64,000 nucleotides of DNA, taken from the NCBI GenBank assembly GCA_029004215.1, contig JAQULH010000002.1:1-64000 (forward strand), read 5' to 3'. A program made the translations under genes and the position numbers. This document shows, in pieces, positions 19,662-27,914 of the stretch. The first letter of the stretch is position 1; every line of letters begins with the position of its first letter. The notes beneath the pieces are model-generated. The model saw only the letters and a program-made list of their open reading frames with translations, was not told the DNA's origin and did no database searches. The DNA comes from Patescibacteria group bacterium. GTDB taxonomy: Bacteria > Patescibacteriota > Patescibacteriia > 2-12-FULL-60-25.

Positions 19662-19693
19662 GAAAAAAGCCGCTTCGAGCTTCGAAAACGGCA
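19662..19693 (-). terminator. Rho-independent terminator of the two-gene minus-strand cluster
   Basis: On the minus strand: GCCG...CGAAGCTCGAAG...CGGC followed by TTTTTTCTTTG. It ends the 20623-19707 transcription unit. The loop sequence CGAAGCT recurs in the terminator at 20727-20755. Confidence 0.75.
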
Positions 19694-19706
19694 CATAGTC
19701 TGGGCG

Positions 19707-20153
19707 TCAGTCGGCGACTTCGCCTGTGACATATTTCATCCGGCGGATCTTCTTGGCCACAGCCGGATACTCCTTATCCATGCGATTGAGAGCATCCCAA
19801 TAGCCATGGTCTTTGAGAAAAAGTCGTCTCAATCTTTCCACTTCGTCGTAGTACGGCTCTTCGAAGCAAAACTTCTGCAAGCTGAGTACAACGCAAGTGT
19901 ACACAAACGTCAGGCTGAACACGACAAGTTGAGGGACTAAAGCGGAAGGGAGCTGGTAAAAAACCACCAATAGCCCATGGGCAGCGCCGATTATCACGAC
20001 GCTAATCAACATCGCCCATACGAATGGCAGCATGGTCAGCTTCCGCAGCTTTTTGACCGATCCGCGGAGTTGAGCCATTCGCTCCAGCTCACAGGCTTCG
20101 CGCCTGATGTCCTCGGCGTCATATAGCTCTGGGATCTTTTTTTGAGCGCTCAT
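19707..20153 (-). CDS. Membrane protein, unknown (second of a coupled pair)
   Basis: 148 residues from ATG 20153, which overlaps the TGA of the upstream gene as ATGA. The Shine-Dalgarno (GGAGGCGAG) lies inside the upstream gene. A cytoplasmic charged N-terminal helix (about 1-40, rich in Glu/Arg) precedes two transmembrane helices (about 45-65 and 78-98), then a charged C-terminal helix (about 105-148). The layout, two central helices flanked by charged helical ends, matches the upstream gene, and the two may be distant paralogues. Family not recognised. Confidence 0.65.
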   Translation of the reverse strand: MSAQKKIPELYDAEDIRREACELERMAQLRGSVKKLRKLTMLPFVWAMLISVVIIGAAHGLLVVFYQLPSALVPQLVVFSLTFVYTCVVLSLQKFCFEEPYYDEVERLRRLFLKDHGYWDALNRMDKEYPAVAKKIRRMKYVTGEVAD

Positions 20154-20623
20154 TTGCTCGCCTCCTTTGCCTGGTGCCACCTCGTGTACTTGGCGATCTT
20201 CTCGGCCAATGGCGTGTCGCTCTCCTTCAGTGTCTCGAGCGCGGTCCTGTAGCAGGGATCGGTCAAAGACATCAGCGACCCCAACTCTTCGATCTTATAA
20301 TCACGCCGCTCGTCGTAAACAGATACCTTGAATCCAATCGTGCTGACCATGATCAGAAGAAGTGGAGTACAAGCACCAATCAAGAAGGCGGCGTCAATAC
20401 TGACGTTGGCAAGAATGCCATGCAAGAACGGCCCTACAATTAAGAAAAGAACGATCGAGAGCAAGAAGCCGGTGATGACCCCAAGGCCTAAAGGCGCGAA
20501 TCGCAGGCCTTCAATGTCATCAACAATCTTACGAAGACGGTTAGCGTCTTGATCTCTCTCCTCCGACGCCCCCTCAAGCTCCTCGTTCGCTTGAAGCAAA
20601 CCCTCGTTACTTGTAGCTCTCAT
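20150..20623 (-). CDS. Membrane protein, unknown (first of a coupled pair)
   Basis: 157 residues from ATG 20623 with a strong Shine-Dalgarno (GCAGGAGG) 7-8 nt upstream. An acidic coiled-coil-like N-terminus (about 1-40) leads to two transmembrane helices (about 45-68 and 78-100) and a charged helical C-terminus ending in YTRWHQAKEASK. Its own promoter (TTGACC, 17 nt, TAATAT) lies just upstream. Function unknown; the identical architecture to the overlapping downstream gene suggests the two products form a heteromeric complex. G+C and codon use look closer to purL than to gltX. Confidence 0.65.
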   Translation of the reverse strand: MRATSNEGLLQANEELEGASEERDQDANRLRKIVDDIEGLRFAPLGLGVITGFLLSIVLFLIVGPFLHGILANVSIDAAFLIGACTPLLLIMVSTIGFKVSVYDERRDYKIEELGSLMSLTDPCYRTALETLKESDTPLAEKIAKYTRWHQAKEASK

Positions 20624-20642
20624 TTATCTACCTCCTGCGGCA

Positions 20643-20671
20643 ATATTAAGGGCAAAAAGGCAGGTGGTCAA
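20643..20671 (-). promoter_or_regulatory. Sigma70 promoter of the paired membrane-protein genes
   Basis: Minus strand: TTGACC (20666-20671), 17-nt spacer, TAATAT (20643-20648), about 20 nt before the start codon. Confidence 0.75.
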
Positions 20672-20685
20672 GGGAGGTTATTAAG

Positions 20686-20722
20686 CTCCGCGTATCCTTC
20701 ACCTACGTTCAGGATGACCGAA
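20686..20722. repeat. Intergenic repeat arm (TCCGC...GGATGAC family)
   Basis: aagctccgcgtatccttc then acctacgttcaggatgac; nearly the same as 17478-17513, where it also begins with ctccgc and ends with a g-atgac motif. Confidence 0.65.
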
Positions 20723-20726
20723 TAAA

Positions 20727-20755
20727 AAAAGACCGCCTTCAAGCTTCGAACGCGG
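20727..20755 (-). terminator. Rho-independent terminator of the Cys-rich protein gene
   Basis: Minus strand: GCCGC and TTCGAAGCTTGAA-type stem closing with GGCGGTC, then TTTTTTTA. It shares the TTCGAAGCT core with the terminator at 19662-19693. Confidence 0.7.
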
Positions 20756-20763
20756 CTGATTCC

Positions 20764-21285
20764 TCACGGAAGTTTGAATATCTTTTCGCAACAAGGCTCT
20801 TGACAATCGCCAGGAACAGGGTACTTCTGGTCGCGGATTTGGTTCGCCCGCTCGCAGTTAATATCCCATGATCCAGCGACGCAAATAAGCAGATCGTCGC
20901 AAGTCTTGGCGCCTTCGGGAGAGCAGGCTTGGCCGACGCTGCCCCAGCAGACCTGAAACTCAGGCCAATTTCTGGGATCGTCACAAAGATCAAGAAGCTG
21001 ATCAAAATCCTCCTCTCTGTCGATACGGATTTCACAATCCCCGCACTTATTCTTGACAGTGACGACCGTGCCGACCATACGTTGATGTTTTACACCGTAA
21101 GCGAATGCTCGGGCTTGAGTCGATTCATAAGCCTGCTGACAGGCTAGTTGACGGTCGATGGAAATCCAGAGCAACTTTTCCAACTTGTTATCAAACTTTT
21201 TATACCGTTCAAGCACACCGACGAAGGCAGCGACCGTGGCAACGTATAAGAACGCCCACATCCACATAATCGTAGTGTTTTTCAT
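20764..21285 (-). CDS. Membrane-anchored cysteine-rich protein, unknown
   Basis: 173 residues, ATG 21285 with Shine-Dalgarno GGGAGG 4 nt upstream. One N-terminal transmembrane helix (about 6-24), a short juxtamembrane helix, then an exported domain with about 11 Cys (including CGDC, about 81-84, and a C-terminal CQEPCC, about 161-166), implying several disulfides or metal sites. No family recognised. It has its own promoter and terminator and sits beside the membrane-protein pair, so all three may serve one surface structure, but this is only proximity. Confidence 0.65.
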   Translation of the reverse strand: MKNTTIMWMWAFLYVATVAAFVGVLERYKKFDNKLEKLLWISIDRQLACQQAYESTQARAFAYGVKHQRMVGTVVTVKNKCGDCEIRIDREEDFDQLLDLCDDPRNWPEFQVCWGSVGQACSPEGAKTCDDLLICVAGSWDINCERANQIRDQKYPVPGDCQEPCCEKIFKLP

Positions 21286-21320
21286 AGTTCCTCCCGAGTT
21301 ATGTCGACGAGCAATAGACC

Positions 21321-21349
21321 ATTTAAGAGTAAAACCTCAAAAAAGTCAA
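21321..21349 (-). promoter_or_regulatory. Sigma70 promoter of the Cys-rich protein gene
   Basis: Minus strand: TTGACT (21344-21349), 17-nt spacer, TTAAAT (21321-21326). Confidence 0.7.
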
Positions 21350-21351
21350 GA

Positions 21352-21390
21352 TAAGCTCCGCAGATTCCTCGCCTTCGCTCGGAATGACGG
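21352..21390. repeat. Intergenic repeat arm (TTCCTCG...GGAATGAC family)
   Basis: ataagctccgcagattcctc followed by gccttcgctcggaatgacgg. It combines the ctccgc start seen at 17478 and 20686 with the ctcggaatga end seen at 3504-3593. Confidence 0.65.
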
Positions 21391-21431
21391 AGGTTGCGAT
21401 TATCCATCAAACAGCGTAATATTGCTCCATT

Positions 21432-22916
21432 ATGGCCACAAAACGCGTCAGAGTCAGGGCAGCGCCCAGCCCAACCGGCTACATGCATATCGGCAATTTG
21501 AGGACGTATATTTATGACATGTTGCTGGCTAAGCAGAAGGGCGGGGATTTTGTTTTAAGGATAGAGGACACTGACCAGTCCCGTTTTGTGCCTGACGCGA
21601 CCGAAAGCTTTTGCAGGACGCTCAAACGCTTGGGGATTATCCCAAATGAAGGTGTTTGGCTATCAGAAGATGGCAAATCACTGACTCAACGTGGTAATTT
21701 TGGCCCTTATATCCAATCTGAACGCAAAGCCAAGCACCAAGCCTATGCCCAACAGCTTTTAGACATGGGTAAGGCATATTATTGTTTTTGCACTCAAGAA
21801 CGGCTTGATCAGATGAGATTAACGCAGGAAGCGGCTCACCAGCCAACTGGCTATGACGGACTTTGCCGCAAGATAGACCCTGCTGAGGCTAAACGTCGGG
21901 TTGAAGGCGGTGAACCATCTGTCATCCGTCTAAAGCTTCCAAAAGAGGGAAGTGTAACTGTTAACGATGCGATTCGAGGCAAGGTTACTTTTGACTGGAA
22001 ATTGATAGATGATCAAGTCATCATCAAACAAGATGGAATGGCTACTTACCATTTAGCAGCCATGGCTGATGACCACGACATGGAAATTACCCACATCTTA
22101 CGAGGGGAAGAATGGCTATCTTCGGCGCCCAAGCACATGTTTATCTACGAAGCTTTTGGCTGGGAGCTGCCCGTCTTTGCCCATTTACCACTGTTGCTAA
22201 ATCCGGACAGGACAAAGCTCTCCAAGCGCCAGGGCGACGTATCAGTTGAGTCTTATCTTGATAAGGGATATCTGCCGGAAGCATTGTTCAACTTTTTGGC
22301 TCTTTGCGGTTGGAATCCGTCAGACAAACAAGAAATATATACACCAGATGAACTCTCACCTTTGTTCGACCTCTCAAAAATCAATAAGAGCGGTGCCATC
22401 TTTAATCTGGAAAAATTAAACTGGCTGAATAACCATTACCTGCGTTTGAGACCAATGGAAAATTACGTATCCATGGTAATGCCGTTCCTGCCGGCTGATG
22501 AGAAAGACCTTGATTTTAAACGTCGAGTCGCGGTTTTATTTTGGGAAAGGTTGAACTTGCCTTCTGAGATTACAAACCTCTCATCATTCATGTTCCAGGC
22601 AAACCTAGATTATTCTAAGGTCTCACTGACCTGGAAAGATCACGCCAAAGATGAAGCAATTGAACGTCTTACAGCCGCGAAAAGCTGGATTGAACAACTC
22701 GATGACTCAAAGATGGCTGATGTTAAAAACCTTGAAGAACAAATTAAGGCGTCAATCCAAAGCAAGGGGTGGGGGAATGGGGATACCCTCTGGCCGCTTA
22801 GGGTTGCCTTGTCAGCCCAAGATAAATCACCAAGCCCGTTTGAGCTGATTGTGGCTTATGGCAAAGAGAGGTCAATAAAGCGTGTCGACGAAGCCCTGGC
22901 TTATCTGGTAAAATAG
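21432..22916 (+). CDS. gltX: Glutamyl-tRNA synthetase
   Basis: Class Ic aminoacyl-tRNA synthetase. 494 residues with A-P-S-P-T-G-Y-M-HIGN (HIGN at 19-22), the FVLRIEDTDQSR block (about 40-51) and KLSKRQG at about 261-267. Bacteria without GlnRS use a non-discriminating form that also loads tRNA-Gln for the GatCAB amidotransferase; neither enzyme is in this window, so that cannot be decided. No Shine-Dalgarno. The M23 peptidase gene follows after 4 nt. Confidence 0.97.
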   Translation: MATKRVRVRAAPSPTGYMHIGNLRTYIYDMLLAKQKGGDFVLRIEDTDQSRFVPDATESFCRTLKRLGIIPNEGVWLSEDGKSLTQRGNFGPYIQSERKAKHQAYAQQLLDMGKAYYCFCTQERLDQMRLTQEAAHQPTGYDGLCRKIDPAEAKRRVEGGEPSVIRLKLPKEGSVTVNDAIRGKVTFDWKLIDDQVIIKQDGMATYHLAAMADDHDMEITHILRGEEWLSSAPKHMFIYEAFGWELPVFAHLPLLLNPDRTKLSKRQGDVSVESYLDKGYLPEALFNFLALCGWNPSDKQEIYTPDELSPLFDLSKINKSGAIFNLEKLNWLNNHYLRLRPMENYVSMVMPFLPADEKDLDFKRRVAVLFWERLNLPSEITNLSSFMFQANLDYSKVSLTWKDHAKDEAIERLTAAKSWIEQLDDSKMADVKNLEEQIKASIQSKGWGNGDTLWPLRVALSAQDKSPSPFELIVAYGKERSIKRVDEALAYLVK

Positions 22917-22920
22917 CCTC

Positions 22921-24195
22921 ATGAAAAGGGGGTTAAGGACGTCAGTTGCGATAATTTGTGTAAGCTCTTTATTGGGCCAGTTTTTGTGCATTCCAACAAC
23001 TTACGCAGCCAGCGAGGCCAAGGTCATCAAAGACCAAGCTGATGATTTAAATAAAGACATCACTGACAAGCGATCACGGGTCAAAGAAATCCAGAATTTG
23101 ATTGGCTCATACCAGGATAAAATCAAAAGCCAGGAAAATCAGCAGCTTTCATTAAGCAACCAGATCTTGTTGCTGGACAATCGCATTAAAGAAAAGGAGT
23201 TGCGGCTTGATGTTGCCAAGAAACAAATTGAAATCTTAAATCTCGAAATACAGGCGCTGGGCAGCAATATCACGCGTCAGGAAGAACGCATAAACCTGCA
23301 AAAGGACATGATCAGCGATTTAGTCCGCCGATTACGCCAGGCTGACGATGTGGATACTTTGCAGGTCTTCTTGAGCCGCCCATCACTTTCTGCTTATTTT
23401 GACCGCGTAGAAGAACTAAAACGTCTGGAGGGCGACTTAGGACAAGCTTTGGAAAGGGTTAAGGCTGATAAAGCCACTTTGGAAAGCGATAAGCAAGCCA
23501 GGGAAGATAAAAAGACTGATCTTGAGCAACAAAAAAAGGATCTGAAGGAAGAAGCTTCGCGGTTAGACATGGAAAGGAACTCCAAAATATCCCTTTTAGC
23601 TGAAACCAAAGACCAGCAGGCTGAGTTTAATCGGATGGTCGATGAGTTACGCCAACAAAAAGAGTCAACAGCTGACGAAATAGCCCAATTGGAAACAAGC
23701 TTGAAAGATAAGCTAGCGGCCATTGATGAAGCTTTGGCCAAAGGTGAAACTTTGATGCTTTGGCCAGTTCCGGTTCGCAAAATCACCACAAAATTCCACG
23801 ATCCGACCTATCCTTTCATAAATCTTTTCCAGCATCCAGGTATTGATTTGCGTGCCGACGTTGGAACGCCCATCAGAGCAGCAGCCGGCGGCTATGTAGC
23901 TTGGACTAAACAAGGCAAGATGTACGGCAATTACATCATGTTGATCCACCCCGGTAATTTTGCCACTGTTTACGGCCATCTGACCCGCTTTAACTGTAAA
24001 CCAGGCACCTATGTTGAGCGTGGCGATATCATCGGTTTTACGGGCGGTATGCCCGGCATGCCAGGCGCCGGCCTTTCTACCGGGCCGCACCTACACTTCG
24101 AAGTCAGGCAGGATGGAATTCCTGTTGACCCAATGGGCTTCTTGCCGGAAGCGATTGAAACAGACACTATTCAAGGTCCTGGGGACCAGTCCTAA
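22921..24195 (+). CDS. Exported coiled-coil M23 metallopeptidase (EnvC/NlpD-like)
   Basis: 424 residues. Signal peptide (about 1-29, ending TYAASEA), then a long coiled coil (about 33-280) and a C-terminal M23 domain. Catalytic zinc motifs are present: H-P-G-I-D-L-R-A-D (about 305-313, H and D ligands) and GPHLHFEVR (about 386-394). This is the architecture of murein hydrolase activators and endopeptidases that cut peptidoglycan crosslinks at division. Since both zinc motifs look intact, it is probably an active endopeptidase rather than a pure activator. Its last 29 nt overlap the convergent dus gene. Confidence 0.93.
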   Translation: MKRGLRTSVAIICVSSLLGQFLCIPTTYAASEAKVIKDQADDLNKDITDKRSRVKEIQNLIGSYQDKIKSQENQQLSLSNQILLLDNRIKEKELRLDVAKKQIEILNLEIQALGSNITRQEERINLQKDMISDLVRRLRQADDVDTLQVFLSRPSLSAYFDRVEELKRLEGDLGQALERVKADKATLESDKQAREDKKTDLEQQKKDLKEEASRLDMERNSKISLLAETKDQQAEFNRMVDELRQQKESTADEIAQLETSLKDKLAAIDEALAKGETLMLWPVPVRKITTKFHDPTYPFINLFQHPGIDLRADVGTPIRAAAGGYVAWTKQGKMYGNYIMLIHPGNFATVYGHLTRFNCKPGTYVERGDIIGFTGGMPGMPGAGLSTGPHLHFEVRQDGIPVDPMGFLPEAIETDTIQGPGDQS

Positions 24196-25156
24196 TATCA
24201 GACAAGAGCCTATCCAGATCTTCCATTGTTGAGATACGGACAGCTGAAGCGCGAAACTGGCGAAAGCCTGGTATGCCTTTAAAATACCAAGGAAAATGTT
24301 TGCGTAACTTGACCAGCCCCTTCTCGCCGTAATATTCAACCTGAAGTTCGGCATGGCGGCGCAAACCCTTCAACCTCTCATCTAGTGATGGTTCACCCGG
24401 GTCAGGCTGGCCAGACAAAACAGTCTCGATCCTTTTGAAAATCCACGGGTTGCCAAGAGCACCGCGGCCAATCAAGAGCCCTTTAGCCCCAGACTGACTA
24501 AGCGCTTCTTGAGCTGACAGGGGATCGACAATGTCGCCGTTAATTAAAACCGGAATTTTAACCTTATCAACAACCTTCTTAACCGCAGCCCAATCTGCCT
24601 TACCTGAATATGCTTGATTTTTTGTCCGGGCATGAATCTCAATAGCATCAACACCAGCCTGCTCAAGAACTTGAGCGAAGTCCACAATCTCATCTTGTTT
24701 GCTCCAACCTAGACGCGTTTTGACGCTAAGTGGTAAGCTATTAGTGCTTTTCATGGCGCGGACTATGGCTGCGGCCTTGTTTGGTTCACGCATGAGCGAA
24801 GCACCATTGAAATTCGAAACAGCCTTGTAGACCGGGCAACCCATGTTCACGTCTATGCCATCCGGCTGTGATGTTTGCATGACAATTTGCGCGGCTTTAG
24901 CCAGTGCCTCGGGATCAGAACCAAAAAGTTGCTGGACAAGCGGCCTTTCCGCTTGGCTAAAAGCCAGTGACCCCAAAGTCCTCTTGTTTCCGCGAACAAT
25001 CGCTTCAGCAGCCAGCATCTCGCGAAAAATGACAGCTTCGCCCTCCGCCATAGGCGGACAAGCACATTCGCGCACCAAACGACAAAAAGGCGAATCAGTA
25101 AAATCCGCCATGGGAGATAAGCCGATAATAGGCTTAAACAATTTGGTCCAATCCAT
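24167..25156 (-). CDS. tRNA-dihydrouridine synthase (DusB-like)
   Basis: FMN enzyme reducing uridines in the D-loop of tRNA. About 329 residues from MDWTKLFKP (25156); a start six codons earlier (25174) is possible. Dus features: P-x-x-G-L-S-P-M-A-D-F-T-D-S-P-F near the N-terminus, VNMGCPV with the catalytic Cys (about 105), S-V-K-T-R-L-G-W (about 142), H-A-R-T-K-N-Q-A-Y-S-G (about 173-183) and LINGDI (about 203) for FMN binding, then G-L-L-I-G-R-G-A-L-G-N-P. The subfamily (DusB versus Dus) is inferred. Confidence 0.93.
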   Translation of the reverse strand: MDWTKLFKPIIGLSPMADFTDSPFCRLVRECACPPMAEGEAVIFREMLAAEAIVRGNKRTLGSLAFSQAERPLVQQLFGSDPEALAKAAQIVMQTSQPDGIDVNMGCPVYKAVSNFNGASLMREPNKAAAIVRAMKSTNSLPLSVKTRLGWSKQDEIVDFAQVLEQAGVDAIEIHARTKNQAYSGKADWAAVKKVVDKVKIPVLINGDIVDPLSAQEALSQSGAKGLLIGRGALGNPWIFKRIETVLSGQPDPGEPSLDERLKGLRRHAELQVEYYGEKGLVKLRKHFPWYFKGIPGFRQFRASAVRISTMEDLDRLLSDIRTGPQDLE

Positions 25157-25203
25157 GAAAAGACAGTCTAACAAAACAAACCTTACTAGTCGAGCAGTGC
25201 CAT

Positions 25204-25797
25204 ATGGCCTTTACAGTGCCCCCAACTAGAGCCCCAGAACCCAAAGAACTTGTCTTGAAACCAAAAGGCAAGCCGGGGTTTGATGACGAACGTTTGAAAT
25301 CGCTTATCAAGGTCGTTGCCTGGCAAGGTAGGATTATCGTCTTACTGTTAGTGGTCATTGTAATTTTGGCTATCGTAAAAACTGACAGCTTAAAATTGCC
25401 GATGCAAAAAGCGGTCGCTTCGGCACCGCCCATTTCTGAACAGAGCTTCCAATACAATGTTTTCACTTACCAAGGCCCAAAACCTGTTAAGCACGGCGAC
25501 ATTGTTAGAGCCAATGATGTTTCAATCTTGGGACAAATATTCGACTACAAGGAAATAAAGAAAAAATGGCCTGACCTGATCTTTACGGTCAATGGCGCTG
25601 CCATACCGGTAAATGACAATGGCGCCTACGCCGTTGACATGACACTTAAGATCGGCCCAAATGTAATTGAGACTGCCATGAGCGTCAGTGGCCAAGAATA
25701 CGAAAGAAGGCAGGTTGTCTTGACCTACAACCCGCAGATAGCCACTTCCACACCGCCCGTGATTCAAGCTACAACTACCACGCCGACCAAACCATGA
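25204..25797 (+). CDS. Membrane-anchored protein with a bacterial Ig-like (glucodextranase B type) domain
   Basis: 197 residues. A cytoplasmic N-terminal tail of about 45 residues precedes one membrane helix (about 46-64), then an exported domain (about 100-178). The pattern L-I-F-T-V-N-G-A-A-I-P-V-N-D-N-G-A-Y-A-V...L-K-I-G-P-N-V-I-E-T is typical of Ig-like domains that bind sugars or other envelope proteins. Ends in a Thr/Pro tail (TTTTPTKP). The stop overlaps the ATG of uvrB (ATGA), so the two are translationally coupled, an odd pairing for a DNA-repair gene. Confidence 0.7.
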   Translation: MAFTVPPTRAPEPKELVLKPKGKPGFDDERLKSLIKVVAWQGRIIVLLLVVIVILAIVKTDSLKLPMQKAVASAPPISEQSFQYNVFTYQGPKPVKHGDIVRANDVSILGQIFDYKEIKKKWPDLIFTVNGAAIPVNDNGAYAVDMTLKIGPNVIETAMSVSGQEYERRQVVLTYNPQIATSTPPVIQATTTTPTKP

Positions 25798-27869
25798 AAA
25801 AATTTGATTTGCATCAACCGTATAAACCGGCCGGCGACCAACCGGAAGCCATAAGCCAATTAACTGATCATCTTATAAAAGGTGATCGTTTTTTGACGTT
25901 ATTGGGCGCCACCGGCACAGGCAAGACCTATACCATGGCGCATGTCATCCAAAATATCCAAAAACCGACTTTGGTCATTGCCCACAACAAAACTTTAGCC
26001 GCCCAGCTCTGCAATGAATTTCGAGAATTTTTTCCGAACAATGCTGTTGAATATTTTGTCTCTTACTACGATTATTACCAACCAGAGGCCTATATCGCCA
26101 AGACAGATACTTATATCGAGAAAGAAGCTCAAATCAATGAGGAGATTGACCGCTTGCGCCACAGCGCCACTCAAGCCTTGTTGACCCGCAAGGACGTAAT
26201 CATCTGCGCTTCAGTTTCATGTATCTATGGCCTGGGTGCACCCGAAGCTTATGCTCTGACAATTTTACACATCGAAACGGGCAAGGACCTGACGCGGGAA
26301 GACATGATACATAAGTTGGTCAACATGCAGTTCACGCGCACCAGCGCCGACTTGACTCGTGGCTCTTTCCGTTTAACAGGCCAAGTGTTGGAAGTCATGC
26401 CTGCCCACGAAGAAAAAGTTTATCGCATCGAGACGGCTGGAGGCCGAGTGGAAAGGATTATGCAGGTTGACCCTGTATCGCGGAAAATCTTACGCGAGCA
26501 ACAGGACCTATGGGTTTTCCCGGCCAAACACTTCATAACGCCTGGCCCGGAACGCGAACGGGCAATCAAGGCCATACGCACCGAGCTAAAAGAGCGTTTG
26601 GATTGGTTTGAAAAACATAATTTGCTTTTAGAGGCTGAACGGCTGGAGCGCCGTACCAAATACGACCTGGAAATGATTGAGACCTTGGGTTATTGTTCGG
26701 GAATCGAAAACTATTCACGCCATTTATCAGGACGCAAGGAAGGCGACCCGCCGGATACGCTATTGTCTTATTTTCCAAAGGACTTTTTGCTCATGGTCGA
26801 CGAGTCACATGTCAGCGTGCCTCAAATCGGAGGCATGTATGAAGGTGACCGTTCGCGCAAAAACACACTGGTCGAGCACGGTTTCCGATTGCCATCAGCT
26901 AAAGATAACCGGCCATTGACCTTCAAGGAGTTTGAACAAAGAGTGACCCAAGGAGTATTTGTGTCAGCCACGCCAGGTTTGTTTGAGCTCCAGAACTCAA
27001 AAGCAGTCGTCGAACAAATCATCCGTCCCACGGGCCTGATTGATCCCGAGGTGTTAGTGATACCGATAACGCCCAAAAAAGGCGAGCCTGGCCAGATTGA
27101 TGATGCCATCAAACGCATAGCGCGAGCTACTGACGATGGCCAAAGGACATTGGTCACGACCCTGACTAAAAAGATGGCTGAAGACCTGACAGAATTCCTA
27201 AAAGAAAAGAAAGTAAAAGCCTGCTATTTGCATTCTGATATCAAGACCGTCGAACGGCTTGAAATCTTGTCTGACTTCCGTCGTGGCAAATACGACGTCT
27301 TAGTTGGCGTAAACCTCTTACGCGAGGGTTTGGATTTGCCTGAAGTTTCATTGGTTTGTATTTTAGACGCTGACAAGGAAGGTTTCTTGCGCTCAGAAAC
27401 ATCTTTGATCCAGACCATCGGTCGCGCTGCCCGCAACGTCCGCGGCCAGGTTATCCTTTATGCCGATCGCATTACCGGCAGCATGAAACATGCCATTGCC
27501 GAGACAGATCGCCGTCGTACTAAGCAAATCGCCTATAACCAGCAACATGGCATTACGCCGCAAAGTATCAAGAAGGCCATTACTGATTTACGTGGATCAC
27601 TGGGCTTTGCAGAACCAAAAGATATTAAAGAGATACTTAAGCTTGAACTATCGGCAGAATCTCGCCAACTCGAAGACGTGATCAAACAAAAAGAAGCTGA
27701 GATGAAGACGGCCGCGCTAGAACTGGACTTTGAGTTGGCGACCATCTTGCGCGATGAAATTGTCATAATCAAACAAGAATTGGGCAAGCGGCAGAAGAAA
27801 ATTCCAGCTTCGCAGGACGGAAAAGCTCCCAGGATCAAGCGTCCGCCCAGGCATGGGAGGACTCATTGA
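25794..27869 (+). CDS. uvrB: UvrABC excinuclease subunit B
   Basis: Damage-verifying helicase of nucleotide excision repair. 691 residues. Walker A GATGTGKT at about 38-45, the beta-hairpin segment YYDYYQPEAYI (about 91-101) that clamps DNA, DESH box V-D-E-S-H (about 334-338), helicase motif VI Q-T-I-G-R-A-A-R-N and a C-terminal UVR motif (about 640-675) that recruits UvrC. Length and all motifs are canonical. Confidence 0.98.
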   Translation: MKKFDLHQPYKPAGDQPEAISQLTDHLIKGDRFLTLLGATGTGKTYTMAHVIQNIQKPTLVIAHNKTLAAQLCNEFREFFPNNAVEYFVSYYDYYQPEAYIAKTDTYIEKEAQINEEIDRLRHSATQALLTRKDVIICASVSCIYGLGAPEAYALTILHIETGKDLTREDMIHKLVNMQFTRTSADLTRGSFRLTGQVLEVMPAHEEKVYRIETAGGRVERIMQVDPVSRKILREQQDLWVFPAKHFITPGPERERAIKAIRTELKERLDWFEKHNLLLEAERLERRTKYDLEMIETLGYCSGIENYSRHLSGRKEGDPPDTLLSYFPKDFLLMVDESHVSVPQIGGMYEGDRSRKNTLVEHGFRLPSAKDNRPLTFKEFEQRVTQGVFVSATPGLFELQNSKAVVEQIIRPTGLIDPEVLVIPITPKKGEPGQIDDAIKRIARATDDGQRTLVTTLTKKMAEDLTEFLKEKKVKACYLHSDIKTVERLEILSDFRRGKYDVLVGVNLLREGLDLPEVSLVCILDADKEGFLRSETSLIQTIGRAARNVRGQVILYADRITGSMKHAIAETDRRRTKQIAYNQQHGITPQSIKKAITDLRGSLGFAEPKDIKEILKLELSAESRQLEDVIKQKEAEMKTAALELDFELATILRDEIVIIKQELGKRQKKIPASQDGKAPRIKRPPRHGRTH

Positions 27870-27914
27870 CGGAGTTCCTAGTTTCATCCATCAAGATGCG
27901 CTAACCTCTTTACC

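Noticed and set aside
21158-21517. Plus-strand open frame between the Cys-rich gene and gltX
   Set aside because: It overlaps the antisense of one gene, a repeat arm and the gltX start; no signal supports it.
23021-23760. Repetitive sequence in the M23 gene as a CRISPR or tandem repeat
   Set aside because: The repetition is only coiled-coil codon bias (Lys, Glu, Gln, Asp); no direct repeats with spacers are present. No CRISPR array was found anywhere in the window.
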